DNA from: Burkholderiaceae bacterium
GTDB taxonomy: Bacteria > Pseudomonadota > Gammaproteobacteria > Burkholderiales > Burkholderiaceae_C
Length of the DNA stretch: 49,041 nucleotides
Assembly (NCBI GenBank): GCA_030654805.1
Contig: JAURWR010000022.1
Location: forward strand, 1 to 49,041
Reading direction: 5' to 3'
Both the position numbers and the translations under genes were made by a program. Position 1 is the first letter of the stretch, and each line of letters opens with the position of its first letter. Below are positions 1-8,245 of the stretch, one piece after another. Below the pieces are notes generated by a model that ran no database searches, was not told where the DNA came from, and saw only the letters and a list, made by a program, of their open reading frames with translations.

Positions 1-1
1 C

Positions 2-121
2 CACTTCGATCCTGACTCCCGTGGCACCCTGGCGCTGTGGGTGGAGGACCGCAAGGTGCTCAGAGCACTCCCCGGCGGTCCGCGCATGCTGGCCCTCTGG
101 GATGGGTTGTGGGTGGTTTGA
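2..121 (+). CDS. C-terminal end of a small hypothetical protein (partial)
   Basis: Thirty-nine codons and a TGA are visible. The reading frame is the same as the last part of the 90-residue hypothetical protein at 40004-40276, with shared segments such as DSRGTLALWVED and LRALPGGPR. The start lies outside the window. I recognise no domain. It converges with the small minus-strand ORF at 225-383, and the two ORFs are separated by two palindromes. Conservation of the frame in both repeat copies, with several third-position differences, suggests it is or was a real gene. Confidence 0.5.
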   Translation, partial: HFDPDSRGTLALWVEDRKVLRALPGGPRMLALWDGLWVV

Positions 122-131
122 TGGTTCTGGG

Positions 132-215
132 CGAGCGGACAAATTTGTCCGCTCGGGTCGATTTCGAAGTCCGGGCTGGGCGGGTGCTATCGGGTCATGC
201 CATGGGTCCATGGCA
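132..215. terminator. Two palindromes between convergent ORFs (repeat copy 1)
   Basis: Positions 132-155 form a perfect 24-bp palindrome (CGAGCGGACAAA and its complement). Positions 198-215 form an 8-bp stem with a 2-base loop (TGCCATGG-GT-CCATGGCA). Both are kept in copy 2 at 40287-40310 and 40353-40370. They sit between two converging ORFs, so a bidirectional terminator is the simplest reading, but no long T-run follows. A protein-binding site is an alternative. Confidence 0.45.
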
Positions 216-224
216 CCCAGGGTG

Positions 225-383
225 TCAGTCGGTTTTGCGGTAGATCGCTTGAAGGCGGTTGAGTTCGACCTCGCGGTTCACCCGCTGGAACTCCTTCACA
301 GCGCCCGTCACCGCACCCACGAGCGGCGCGAAGAACAGGCGGATGCTGTCGTTCCAGATTCGGCGCAGATCGGCGGTGTTCAT
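225..383 (-). CDS. Small hypothetical protein, 52 aa (copy 1)
   Basis: The protein starts MNTADLRRIWNDSIRLFF and continues with a small-residue-rich stretch (APLVGAVTGAV) that may be a short hydrophobic helix, then a charged C-terminus. A purine-rich ribosome-binding site (GAAGAGGA) lies just upstream of the ATG at 383, which decides this start over the longer frame reaching 629. A paralogue with the same length and about 80% identical residues is at 40380-40538. Changes between copies are mostly conservative, which supports a translated gene. I do not recognise the family and assign no function. Confidence 0.55.
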   Translation of the reverse strand: MNTADLRRIWNDSIRLFFAPLVGAVTGAVKEFQRVNREVELNRLQAIYRKTD

Positions 384-538
384 GAGTGATTCCTCTTCAA
401 GTATCCGGTGACATTCTGAAAACACATTGTGGTCTTGCGTTGGGCTTCCTTCAAGGTGCTTCAGATCGAAGTGGGGCTGAAACGTAGGGGTGCGTCGGGC
501 GCTGTGAGTCCCGACAGGCAGGACGTTACTTTCTACCC

Positions 539-673
539 CTATCCCGAGGGATCCCGAGGTTGAACGGGCAATGGCAGGTCCTTCATTAGTGATGTGCAAC
601 GGCACGCCTGTGCTCGAACAGCGGCCCACATGCTGAGGTGAACTTCCTTGGTGCCAGTCCGCGTCGTTTTCAT
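539..673 (-). CDS. Possible small ORF, 44 aa
   Basis: A 44-codon frame starts at an ATG at 671-673, with an AAGGAGAG-type ribosome-binding site about 10 bases upstream. The product is basic at its N-terminus (MKTTRTGTKEV) and contains two cysteines in the middle. No family is recognised and no paralogue is visible in the window. The good ribosome-binding site is the only reason to list it; it may be spurious. Confidence 0.22.
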   Translation of the reverse strand: MKTTRTGTKEVHLSMWAAVRAQACRCTSLMKDLPLPVQPRDPSG

Positions 674-1011
674 CGGTGAGCTCTCCTTCTGGAAGGATCC
701 ACCGGGAAACCTCAACGCGGCGTACTTCACGGATTCTTCACGATAGCCATTTCCAGGACGTTGTACGGACATTTTGTGACTTCACCAAGGATCATATGTT
801 TCCGTATGAGAAATAACGTCTCGACAAGGGAAACTACCAATCTCTGCAAAGGATAAATTGAATAAACTTTCCAATGCCGAAAAGATGTTTCCTATGTAGA
901 AACTATTTTGGCAGCAGGTACTCAAGCGTTCAGAGAACGGTACGGTTCTCACTGTCTGGTCAAGTCGCTTGAATTTTTGCCCGAACCACTAACCATTTCA
1001 GAGACCATTTG
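674..1011 (+). promoter_or_regulatory. AT-richer leader region upstream of the porin
   Basis: These 338 bases hold no convincing gene on either strand. The stretch from about 780 to 1000 is clearly more AT-rich than its surroundings and contains three copies of the GTTTC-N7-GAAAC-type inverted repeat listed separately. I could not pick a convincing -35/-10 pair. It is the promoter and control region of the porin gene starting at 1012. Confidence 0.6.
798..903. promoter_or_regulatory. Three operator-like inverted repeats upstream of the porin
   Basis: The sites are 798-814 (GTTTC-N7-GAAAT), 867-883 (CTTTC-N7-GAAAA) and 887-903 (GTTTC-N7-GAAAC, perfect half-sites). The centres of the last two are 20 bp apart, about two helical turns, which would place two bound dimers on one face of the DNA. 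The same pattern recurs at 11163, 24685, 24746 and 38501, always in front of a gene. The spacing suits an IclR-family dimer. TTC-N7-GAA also satisfies the LysR T-N11-A pattern. Confidence 0.6.
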
Positions 1012-1998
1012 ATGAAGAAAACATTACTTAGCGTCGTGATCGCAACCTCTGCTTGCGCATCCTTTGCCCAGTCGTCGGTGACGATCTCTGGATCCATAGA
1101 CCTGGGGCTTTACAAGCCCTCTGGCACCAACGATGTCCGTCTGGATTCGGTGAATGCCAACAGCGCACTGCGGTTTTCCGGCTCCGAGGACCTCGGCGGT
1201 GGCTTGAGAGCCAACTTCATGCTGGACCAGCGCATCAGCCCGGAATCGGGTGGCGCGGATGGCAGCAACAACGGGCGACCCACCTTTCAGGGGGAAACCA
1301 CGGTGGGCCTGTCTGGTGGTTTCGGGTCCGTCAAGTTCGGGCGTGCGGTCACACCGGCAGGTGCACTGCTGTCGCTGGCCGACCCCTGGCGGAACACCCG
1401 GCTGGGAAGCGCCAGCGTGGCGGCAGCCTACTTCGTGAACGCCACCGCAGACACACGGGACGGCGCGGGTTTTGCACGCACGGACGGTATCTTCTACAGC
1501 TCTCCAGTCATGGGGGGCTTCAATCTGACGGCGGCGTATGGCCCCAAGACGACCGCCTCAGGCGGGACGCTGGTCCAAGGTCTGTCGTCCATCTTCGGTG
1601 TTTCTCTGTCCTATGCGAACGGTCCACTTGGCGGAACGGTGATCCTGGAAAACAACCGCGACAAGGGTGACGTCAGGGCGCTGTTCGGCAACTACGACTT
1701 TGGTGTGGCCAACGTTCGTGCAGGCTGGGGTGAATACAAGAACACCGAGAACGGGCCCAAGATCGCAAGCTGGGTGCTCAGCACCACGGTGCCGGTGAGT
1801 TCCGCCGTCAAGCTGTCAGCGGTTTACGGCAAGGAAGAAAACAAGACGACCAGTGCCACGACGATGGACAAGTTCGGTGTGGGTGCCGAATACGCGTTCA
1901 GCAAGCGCACCGGCCTCTACTTCACGGCGGGCCGCAACGACGCGGTGGCCACGGGTTCCAAGGTCAGCTGGGATCTCGGCCTCCGCCACACCTTCTGA
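1012..1998 (+). CDS. Outer-membrane porin (Gram-negative Porin_4 family)
   Basis: The 328-residue product has a cleavable signal peptide (MKKTLLSVVIATSACASFAQ, cut probably after A19). Next comes the family N-terminal strand, VTISGSIDLGLYK. The body is rich in alternating strands, with the signature GSEDLGGGLRANF. It ends in LGLRHTF, the terminal phenylalanine used for outer-membrane insertion. It is a trimeric 16-strand general porin of Burkholderiales type and would let small, often anionic, solutes into the periplasm. The start is the ATG at 1012; a TTG directly before it is also in frame. Three operator-like repeats lie upstream, and a rho-independent terminator follows at 2026-2060. Substrate specificity cannot be read from the sequence. 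Its place at the head of the cluster suggests it serves uptake of the cluster substrate. Confidence 0.95.
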   Translation: MKKTLLSVVIATSACASFAQSSVTISGSIDLGLYKPSGTNDVRLDSVNANSALRFSGSEDLGGGLRANFMLDQRISPESGGADGSNNGRPTFQGETTVGLSGGFGSVKFGRAVTPAGALLSLADPWRNTRLGSASVAAAYFVNATADTRDGAGFARTDGIFYSSPVMGGFNLTAAYGPKTTASGGTLVQGLSSIFGVSLSYANGPLGGTVILENNRDKGDVRALFGNYDFGVANVRAGWGEYKNTENGPKIASWVLSTTVPVSSAVKLSAVYGKEENKTTSATTMDKFGVGAEYAFSKRTGLYFTAGRNDAVATGSKVSWDLGLRHTF

Positions 1999-2025
1999 TT
2001 GTTTTTCCCAAGGTAGAAAGCATTT

Positions 2026-2060
2026 GGGCCAGGCCGGTGATCTGGTCGGGCCCTTTTTTT
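2026..2060 (+). terminator. Rho-independent terminator after the porin gene
   Basis: A GC-rich hairpin with outer arms GGGCC (2026-2030) and GGCCC (2049-2053) is followed directly by seven T residues (2054-2060). It lies 28 bases after the porin stop codon and before the ribosome-binding site of the next gene, so the flavoprotein gene at 2092 depends on read-through or on its own promoter. Confidence 0.75.
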
Positions 2061-2091
2061 GTCTGTTGCTCCGAGAGCAGGAGGAAAACGC

Positions 2092-3753
2092 ATGTCTTTC
2101 GATTGCGATGTCGCGGTGTTGGGCACCGGGGCCGCTGGCCTGGTGGCGGCATTGGCCGCACACGACGCGGGCGCCAGCGTGGCGCTGTTCGAGAAGGCCG
2201 CCGTGGTGGGCGGCACCACCGCGCTGTCCGGCGGGGTGTGCTGGTTGCCGTGCAATCCTGTCGGTGCGCGGGAGGGCCTGAGCGATTCCCGCGAAGAGGC
2301 GCTGGCCTACCTCGACTCCTTGTCCCATGGCCTGATCGCACCGGACTTGGCCGAAGCTCTGGTCGACGGGGCCAAGCCCGTGCTCGACTACCTGGAGCAA
2401 CACACGCCGCTGCGGTTCCAGGTGGTGCCCATTCCCGATTACCACCCCGAGCGTCCGGGCGGCAAGCCGCAGGGCGGGCGCTCCATCGAACCGGGCGCCA
2501 TCGCGTTCGACGAGCTGGGGCCCTGGGCCGACCGAGTGGGCATGGGGCAGTTCTCCGACCCCGTGACCGGCGACGTCTACCTCACCACGCTCGATTCACC
2601 GCGCGGCGGGGGTTCGGGCCGCATCGACGACGCCGAAATGGCGCGGCGCCGCCAGCACCGCGTCAACGGCCGCGGGCGGGGCATGGTCGGCGGCCTGCTC
2701 AAGGCCTGCCTGGACCGGGGCATCGTGCCGTCCACCGAGAGCCGGGGAACGCGGCTGGTGGTCGAGGACAGCGCGGTCGTGGGGGTCCAGGTGGCCATCG
2801 AAGGCGCGTTGCGCGAGGTCCGTGCGCGCCGCGGGGTGGTGCTCGCCACCGGTGGTTTCGAGTGGGATCGGGCGCTGACGGCCGCCTTCCTGCGCGGCCC
2901 CATGAGCCACCCGGCCAGCATCCCGACCAACACCGGTGACGGCTTGCGGATGGCCATGCGTGTGGGTGCGCAGCTCGGCAACATGCGCGAAGCCTGGTGG
3001 ATGCCCGCGGCGCAGCTGCCCGGCCAGCAACAGTATGGCGAGCAGAAGGTGGCGCTGATCCTGCGCGAGCGGGCCCTGCCGGGCACCATCATCGTGAACC
3101 GCGAAGGCAAGCGTTTCGTGAACGAAGCGACCAACTACAACGCCATGGGCGGCGCCTTCCACGCGCTGGACTCCGCCCGGTTCGACTACATGAACCTGCC
3201 CTGCTGGATCGTGTTCGACCGCCGCATGATCGAGGACTACGGCTTCCTGGACGTGCCGGCCGGCGGCGCCATGCCCGACTGGGTGCCCAGCGCCCCGACG
3301 CTGCCGGCGCTGGCGACCCGTCTCGGCATCCCCGCCGAGGCGCTGCAAGCCACAGTGGCGCGCTGGAACACGCTGGTCGATGCCGGCCACGACGGCGATT
3401 TCGGCCGGGGCAACTCCGCCTACGACGGCTTCAACGGCGACCTCCGGCACTACCCGGGCAAGGCGTCCACGCTGGGGCGCATCGAACGCGGGCCGTTCTA
3501 CGCCCTGCCGCTGGAGAGCAGCACCCTGGGCACCAAGGGCGGTCCCCGGACCAATGCGCACGGCGCGGTGCTCGATGTCGATGGCGCCGTGATCCCTGGG
3601 CTGTACGCCGCGGGCAATGTCATGGCCGGTCCCACCGGCATGGTCTATGGCGGCGCGGGCGGCACCCTGGGGCCGGCGATCGTGTTCGGCTTCAACGCCG
3701 GGCGGCACGCGGCCCAACGGGTGAGCACGCCTGAGGCGAGCGCCCTGGTCTGA
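2092..3753 (+). CDS. FAD-dependent oxidoreductase, KstD / fumarate-reductase flavoprotein type
   Basis: The 553-residue protein belongs to the FAD_binding_2 family, which holds 3-ketosteroid delta1-dehydrogenases and fumarate reductase flavoproteins. The dinucleotide-binding motif GTGAAG is at residues 11-16. The usual substrate-domain segment GGTTALSGGVCWLP follows near residue 42. The family C-terminal motif is present (LYAAGNVMAG, then YGGAGGTLGPAIVFG). It would remove two hydrogens next to a carbonyl, or reduce an enone, in the cytoplasm. The ATG at 2092 is chosen because AGGAGGAAA precedes it; an in-frame GTG at 2059 lacks support. A second, diverged member of the family is at 13401. Steroid specificity is not implied, because no other steroid-degradation genes are present. 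Confidence 0.88.
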   Translation: MSFDCDVAVLGTGAAGLVAALAAHDAGASVALFEKAAVVGGTTALSGGVCWLPCNPVGAREGLSDSREEALAYLDSLSHGLIAPDLAEALVDGAKPVLDYLEQHTPLRFQVVPIPDYHPERPGGKPQGGRSIEPGAIAFDELGPWADRVGMGQFSDPVTGDVYLTTLDSPRGGGSGRIDDAEMARRRQHRVNGRGRGMVGGLLKACLDRGIVPSTESRGTRLVVEDSAVVGVQVAIEGALREVRARRGVVLATGGFEWDRALTAAFLRGPMSHPASIPTNTGDGLRMAMRVGAQLGNMREAWWMPAAQLPGQQQYGEQKVALILRERALPGTIIVNREGKRFVNEATNYNAMGGAFHALDSARFDYMNLPCWIVFDRRMIEDYGFLDVPAGGAMPDWVPSAPTLPALATRLGIPAEALQATVARWNTLVDAGHDGDFGRGNSAYDGFNGDLRHYPGKASTLGRIERGPFYALPLESSTLGTKGGPRTNAHGAVLDVDGAVIPGLYAAGNVMAGPTGMVYGGAGGTLGPAIVFGFNAGRHAAQRVSTPEASALV

Positions 3754-3783
3754 GACGGCGCGGCGGGTGGGCGACCCAGCCCC

Positions 3784-4827
3784 TCATCCGTCGCGTCGCA
3801 CGCCCGCGCGCCCGGCCATCAGCCGCTGGAGCATCGCTTCATCGGTGACGCCCTGGAAGTCGTGGCGCGGCGTGTAGGGCGTTTCGAGCTGGGCCAGCTC
3901 TTCATCGCTCAGCACGATGGCCAGCGAGGCCACGGCGTCGTCGATCTGCGCGGTGCTGCTGGCCCCCAGCAGCGGCGCCACCACCGCCGGCTGGTGGCGC
4001 AGCCAGGCCAGCGCGATCTGCGCCTGCGACACGCCCCGGGCCTGCGCCACGGCACCCACCGCCTCGACGATCGCGCGGTCGCTCTCGGCGGTCTGGCGGG
4101 TGTACAGCCGGTCGGCGTAGGGGTCGCTGGCCGAGCGCGCGGTGGCGGTATTCCAGGGCCGCGCCAGGCGGCCGCGCGCCAGCGGGCTCCACACCAGGGT
4201 GCCCACGCCGGCGTCCAGGCACAGCGGCAACATCTCCCGCTCTTCCTCGCGCGCCAGCAGGTTGTGGTGGTGCTGCATCGACACGAAGCGCGACCAGCCG
4301 TGTTGACGCTGCAACTGCAGCGCCTTGCCGAACTCCCAGGAGCGCATCGAGGACGCGCCGAGGTAACGCACCTTGCCGGCCTGGACCACGTCGTGCAGCG
4401 CTTCGAGCGTTTCTACCAGCGGTGTCTCGGGGTCGAGGCGGTGGATCTGGTACAGGTCCACGTACTCGGTGCCGAGGCGGCGCAGGCTGTGGTCGATCTC
4501 GCTCAGGATCGCCTTGCGCGACAGCCCCTTGCCATTGGGCCCCGGGCGCATGGCGTAACGCAGCTTGGTGGCGATCACCATGTCGTCGCGCGGCGCAAAG
4601 TCCTTCAGCGCCCGGCCCAGGATCTCTTCGCTGGAGCCTTCGGAGTACATGTTGGCGGTGTCGAAGAAGTTGATGCCGGCGTCCAGCGCGTGCCGGATCA
4701 GCGGCCGGCTGTCGGCCTCGCCGAGTGACCAGGCGGGGTGGCCTCGCGCCGGGTCGCCGTAGCTCATGGCGCCGATGGCAATGGGGGACACGTCCAGGCC
4801 GGTCTGGCCGAGTTTCACGTAGCGCAT
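3784..4827 (-). CDS. Aldo/keto reductase
   Basis: The 347-residue protein starts MRYVKLGQTGLDVSPIAIG, the standard beginning of the aldo/keto reductase family. The catalytic tetrad is in place: D56 and Y61 (FFDTANMY), K88 (ATKLR) and H129 (YQIHR). It would reduce or oxidise a carbonyl/alcohol pair with NADP(H). It is the last gene of the minus-strand group running from about 10.9 kb down to here, and lies about 35 bases downstream of the GMC oxidoreductase gene. It converges with the flavoprotein gene ending at 3753. The physiological substrate is unknown. Confidence 0.92.
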   Translation of the reverse strand: MRYVKLGQTGLDVSPIAIGAMSYGDPARGHPAWSLGEADSRPLIRHALDAGINFFDTANMYSEGSSEEILGRALKDFAPRDDMVIATKLRYAMRPGPNGKGLSRKAILSEIDHSLRRLGTEYVDLYQIHRLDPETPLVETLEALHDVVQAGKVRYLGASSMRSWEFGKALQLQRQHGWSRFVSMQHHHNLLAREEEREMLPLCLDAGVGTLVWSPLARGRLARPWNTATARSASDPYADRLYTRQTAESDRAIVEAVGAVAQARGVSQAQIALAWLRHQPAVVAPLLGASSTAQIDDAVASLAIVLSDEELAQLETPYTPRHDFQGVTDEAMLQRLMAGRAGVRRDG

Positions 4828-4861
4828 GGAGGGGCTCCGGTGGGGTGGGGAATGGGCGGCG

Positions 4862-6460
4862 TCAGCGCGCCGCCGTGTCTTCGAGGATCAGATCCGCGCC
4901 GCGTTCGGCCACCGCCATCACGGCGGCCTGGATGTTGCCGGACACCATGCTGGGCATGACAGAAGCGTCCACCACGCGCAGGCCGTCCAGCCCGTGCACG
5001 CGCAGCCGCGAGTCCACCACCGCCCCGTGGTCTTCGCCCATGCGGCAGGTGCCGATGGGGTGGTAGGTGGTCTGGCCGTTGGCGCGCGCGAAGGCCAGCC
5101 AGTCGGCGTCGCTCTGCACGGCGGGGCCTGGGGCGGATTCGGCCACCAGGTAGTCCGCCAGCGCCGGCTGGACGACGATGTGCCGCGCCAGCCGCATGCT
5201 GTGCACCAGGCACTCGCGGTCTTCCGGGTGGTCGAGGAAGTTGGGCCGGATGGTCGGGCCCTGGGTGATGTCGGGCGACTGCGCGTGGATGCTGCCCACG
5301 GACTGCGGCCGCATCTGGCTCACGCCGAGCGTCATGCCCGGCCAGTGGTCGAGGATGCGTTCGGCTGCGTTGGCGTAACTGGCGTGCACGAAAAAGTACT
5401 GCGCGTCGGGCGTGGGCAGTTCAGGGCGCGATTTCACGAAGCCGTGCACCAGGCCGGTCCCCAGGGTCAGGATGCCACGGTGGCGGGTGAAGTAGCGCGC
5501 CACGGCGGCCACCAGATAGCGTCCGCGCGAGAGCTCGTTGAGCGTTAGCGTGTTCTTCAATCGCCAGTTCATGCGGGTGGCGAAGTGGTCGATGTAGTTC
5601 TCGCCCACGCCCGGCAGCGCGTGGCGCGGCGCGATGCCGAGGCCCTGCAGCCGCTCGGGCTGGCCGATGCCCGAGAGTTCGAGCAGCTGGGGCGACTGGA
5701 TGGCGCCCGCCGCCAGCAGCACCTCGGCGCGCGGGCGCTCCGTGACCTCGCGCCCGTTCTGCCGGTAGACCACGCCGGTGCAGCGGCCCTGTTCCAGCAG
5801 CAGGCGCAGCACCTGGGCGTTCTGCTCGATCCGCAGGTTGGGGCGTTGCAGGGCCGGCGCTAGGTAGGCGTCGTAGGCGCTCCAGCGGCGGCCGTCGCGC
5901 TGCGTCGCCTGGTAGTAGCCGAAGCCTTCCTGGCGCTCGCCGTTGTAGTCGGGGTTCAGCGGCAGGCCGGCCTGCTGCGCGGCGTCGAGGAAGGCGCTGG
6001 CGACGGGAAAGCGCTCGCGCACGGTGGTCACTCGCATCGGCCCGTCGTGCCCGCGCGGACCGGGTGCGCTGGCGAAACGTTCGAGGCGGCGGAACACCGG
6101 CTCCAGCTGCTCAAACGACCAGCCGCGTGCGCCGGTGCGGGCCCAGGCGTCGTAGTCGCCGGGTTGGCCGCGCACATAGATCATGCCGTTGATGAGCGTG
6201 GAGCCGCCCAGGCCGCGGCCACGCGGCACCGCGATCACGCGGCCGTTGGTGTTGGGCTCGGGCGTGGTGCGGAACTGCCAGTTGTACCGCCGGTCGCGCA
6301 GCAGCTTGCTGAAGCCGGCCGGGATGTGGATCCACATCGAGCGCGGCGAACCACCGGCCTCGATCAGCAGCACGCGGTGCTGGCCCGAGGCGGTAAGCCG
6401 GTTGGCGAGGATGCAGCCGGCGGTGCCGCCGCCGACGATGACGAAGTCGAAACTGTCCAT
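4862..6460 (-). CDS. GMC family oxidoreductase (choline-dehydrogenase-like)
   Basis: The 532-residue flavoprotein has the FAD motif GGGTAG at residues 10-15 and the GMC signature GRGLGGSTLINGMIYVRG. The C-terminal catalytic histidine sits in TYHPIGTCRMG, followed by ASVMPSMVSGNIQA. Family members oxidise primary or secondary alcohols to carbonyl compounds, passing electrons to oxygen or a membrane acceptor. The ATG at 6460 gives the canonical N-terminus (MDSFDFVIVGGG), so longer upstream frames are rejected. It is separated by 31 bases from the shikimate-dehydrogenase-like gene upstream. Another GMC enzyme of the same subtype is encoded at 11202-12824, so the cluster carries two alcohol-oxidising flavoenzymes of this kind. 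The substrate is unknown. Confidence 0.93.
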   Translation of the reverse strand: MDSFDFVIVGGGTAGCILANRLTASGQHRVLLIEAGGSPRSMWIHIPAGFSKLLRDRRYNWQFRTTPEPNTNGRVIAVPRGRGLGGSTLINGMIYVRGQPGDYDAWARTGARGWSFEQLEPVFRRLERFASAPGPRGHDGPMRVTTVRERFPVASAFLDAAQQAGLPLNPDYNGERQEGFGYYQATQRDGRRWSAYDAYLAPALQRPNLRIEQNAQVLRLLLEQGRCTGVVYRQNGREVTERPRAEVLLAAGAIQSPQLLELSGIGQPERLQGLGIAPRHALPGVGENYIDHFATRMNWRLKNTLTLNELSRGRYLVAAVARYFTRHRGILTLGTGLVHGFVKSRPELPTPDAQYFFVHASYANAAERILDHWPGMTLGVSQMRPQSVGSIHAQSPDITQGPTIRPNFLDHPEDRECLVHSMRLARHIVVQPALADYLVAESAPGPAVQSDADWLAFARANGQTTYHPIGTCRMGEDHGAVVDSRLRVHGLDGLRVVDASVMPSMVSGNIQAAVMAVAERGADLILEDTAAR

Positions 6461-6491
6461 GGGTGGTGTCTTTCTCGGCGGGTGTGCGGGG

Positions 6492-7298
6492 TCAGCGGGC
6501 GCTGCCGCTGCGCATGAAGCGGGCCATGAATGCCAGCTGGCACTGCAGCATGGGCGCGCCGCCGTGCACGCGGCAGCCGCGCGCTTCGGCCGCCGCCAGC
6601 AGGGGCGTGACAGCGGGTTGCATGATGATTTCCGCCACGGTCTGACCGGGCGCCAGCGCGGCCGCGTCCAGCGGCAGCGCGTCGCCCGGCCGCAGGCCAA
6701 GCGAGGTGGCGTTGATCACCAGGTCGTGGCCCGAGGGGGCGCGGGTGCCGGCGGCCAGCGCGACGGCGGGGAACTCGGCGGCGATGCGGGCCAGCAGGTC
6801 CTGCACCTTGTCGGCTGAGCGGTTGGCCACCGTGAGCCGTCGCACGCCGGCGCCGGCCAGTGCGAAGGCGATCGCGCTCGCCGCGCCGCCCGCCCCGGCG
6901 AGGTAGGCGCTGCGGCCGGCAGGTTCGATGCCGGCGCGCCGCAGGCCCGCCACGAAGCCTTCGCCGTCGAGCATGTCGCCCAGCAGCTGCCCCTGGGCGG
7001 TGCGGTGCACGACGTTGACGGCACCGATGCGTTGCGCAGCGGGCGTGAGCGCGTCGCACAGGGCCGCCATGGCCGACTTGTGCGGCACGGTGACGACGAA
7101 GCCGTCGAGGTTGTGCAGGCCGCGCAGGCCCTGCACCAGCGCGGCCAGGCCGTCGGGCCCCACGTGCAGCGGCACCATCACGGCGTCGGTGCCCTCGGCG
7201 TCGAGCAGCCGGTTGATGCCCTGGGGGGTCTGCACGTGGTGCACCGGGTCGGCCAGGATGCCGAGCAGGCGGGTGCTGCCGGAGATGGGGAGGTTCAT
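6492..7298 (-). CDS. Shikimate dehydrogenase-like NAD(P)-dependent oxidoreductase
   Basis: The 268-residue protein has the shikimate dehydrogenase fold. The N-terminal substrate domain holds the catalytic lysine (VTVPHK, K74) and the DG pair (MLDGEGF, D111). A Rossmann domain follows with GAGGAA at 135-140. The SxS motif that holds the shikimate carboxylate is replaced by VHHVQTP (19-25), and the usual NTDG is MLDG. It is therefore probably a paralogue acting on a different hydroxy- or keto-cyclic acid rather than the biosynthetic AroE. The start at 7298 overlaps the LysR stop codon (ATGA), which shows translational coupling and rules out the longer upstream frame. Confidence 0.82.
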   Translation of the reverse strand: MNLPISGSTRLLGILADPVHHVQTPQGINRLLDAEGTDAVMVPLHVGPDGLAALVQGLRGLHNLDGFVVTVPHKSAMAALCDALTPAAQRIGAVNVVHRTAQGQLLGDMLDGEGFVAGLRRAGIEPAGRSAYLAGAGGAASAIAFALAGAGVRRLTVANRSADKVQDLLARIAAEFPAVALAAGTRAPSGHDLVINATSLGLRPGDALPLDAAALAPGQTVAEIIMQPAVTPLLAAAEARGCRVHGGAPMLQCQLAFMARFMRSGSAR

Positions 7299-8236
7299 GG
7301 CGGGGGGCGGAGGGTTGAGGCGGGCTGGTTCCAGGGCCGCCGGGACAGCACACGTTCCAGGTGCGCGAGGAACACGCGGATGCGCGGGCTCAGGTGCTTG
7401 CGGGCGGCGTACACCGCGTACAGCGGTTCGGGTTGTTCGTCGGCGAAGTCGCCCAGCACCGGCACCAGCCGGCCGGCCTCCAGGTCGGCGCCGACATGGA
7501 ACTCGGCCAACCGGGCGATGCCGCCGCCGTTGAGCGCGACCTCGCGCAGCAGGTCGCCTTGCGAGGTGGACAGGTGGCCGTCGGGCTCCCGGGTGTGGGC
7601 CTCGCCGTCGACGCGGAACGGCCAGCGGTTCCAGGGGCTGTCGAAGCCGAAGTTCAGGCAGCGGTGGGCGGCCAGCTCGCCTGGGTGGCGGGGCGTGCCG
7701 TGGTGCTGCAGGTAGGCCGGTGCGGCGCACACGACCCAGCGGCTGGTGGCGATCTGGCGGGCGATGCGCGAAGGGCTGGAAATGGCGCCGCTGTGGATCG
7801 CCAGGTCCACGCCTTGGTCGAACTGGTCGCTGTACTGCGCGGCCAGGTGGAACTCCAGCCGCAGGCCGGGGTGGGCGGCGAAGAACTCGGGCAGCCAGGG
7901 CGCGATCTGGTGCTGGGCGAAGGTGGGCATGGTGTGCACCCGCAGCACGCCCCGGGCTTCGCCGCCCAGCGCGTCGCCCACGGCGTCGGTCTCGGCGAGT
8001 GCGTCCAGCGCGGCGCGCGCGGTGCGGTGGTAAGCCAGCCCCTCCAGGGTGGGCACCACGCTGCGCGGCAGGCGGCTGAACAGGCGCACACCGAGGCGGG
8101 CTTCGAGCCGGCCGACCAGCTTGCTGATGGCCGAGGGGCTGAGGTCGTGCCCGCGGGCGGCGGCCGAGAAGCTGCCGGCCTCGACCGACCAGACGAAGGC
8201 CAGCAGCTGGGTGTAGCGGTCGGTTTCGGGGCGCAT
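7295..8236 (-). CDS. LysR family transcriptional regulator
   Basis: The 313-residue protein has an N-terminal winged helix-turn-helix (about residues 8-65, including SFSAAARGHDLSPSAISKLV) and a periplasmic-binding-like effector domain after residue 95. It resembles the subgroup that often controls nearby oxidoreductases. It is embedded in an operon: it lies 9 bases after the FAD-linked oxidase stop codon and overlaps the next gene by ATGA. It therefore has no promoter region of its own, unusual for LysR genes, which normally lie divergent from their target. The C-terminus is proline-rich. It is a second candidate, after the IclR protein, for the repeated TTC-N7-GAA sites. Confidence 0.9.
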   Translation of the reverse strand: MRPETDRYTQLLAFVWSVEAGSFSAAARGHDLSPSAISKLVGRLEARLGVRLFSRLPRSVVPTLEGLAYHRTARAALDALAETDAVGDALGGEARGVLRVHTMPTFAQHQIAPWLPEFFAAHPGLRLEFHLAAQYSDQFDQGVDLAIHSGAISSPSRIARQIATSRWVVCAAPAYLQHHGTPRHPGELAAHRCLNFGFDSPWNRWPFRVDGEAHTREPDGHLSTSQGDLLREVALNGGGIARLAEFHVGADLEAGRLVPVLGDFADEQPEPLYAVYAARKHLSPRIRVFLAHLERVLSRRPWNQPASTLRPPP

Positions 8237-8245
8237 GGCGGGGGC

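Larger units (their letters stand above)
2..488. repeat. 487-bp direct repeat, copy 1
   Basis: This block matches 40157-40643 at a constant offset of 40155 with no net insertion or deletion. Over 2-383 I count 33 mismatches in 382 bases, about 91% identity. It holds the end of a + strand ORF, two palindromes and a convergent 52-codon ORF on the minus strand. The copy probably starts before the window, because copy 2 continues upstream as an open reading frame. The two copies bracket the whole first catabolic region. Confidence 0.9.

Noticed and set aside
2577-3717. Long minus-strand ORFs opposite the first KstD-like gene
   Set aside because: Their products are arginine-, histidine- and proline-rich with no family pattern; the plus strand encodes a complete flavoprotein. 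Typical antisense open frames in GC-rich DNA.
6461-6700. N-terminal extension of the GMC oxidoreductase
   Set aside because: It is a wrong-frame reading of the SDH-like gene; the FAD motif normally lies within the first 15 residues, which only the ATG at 6460 gives.
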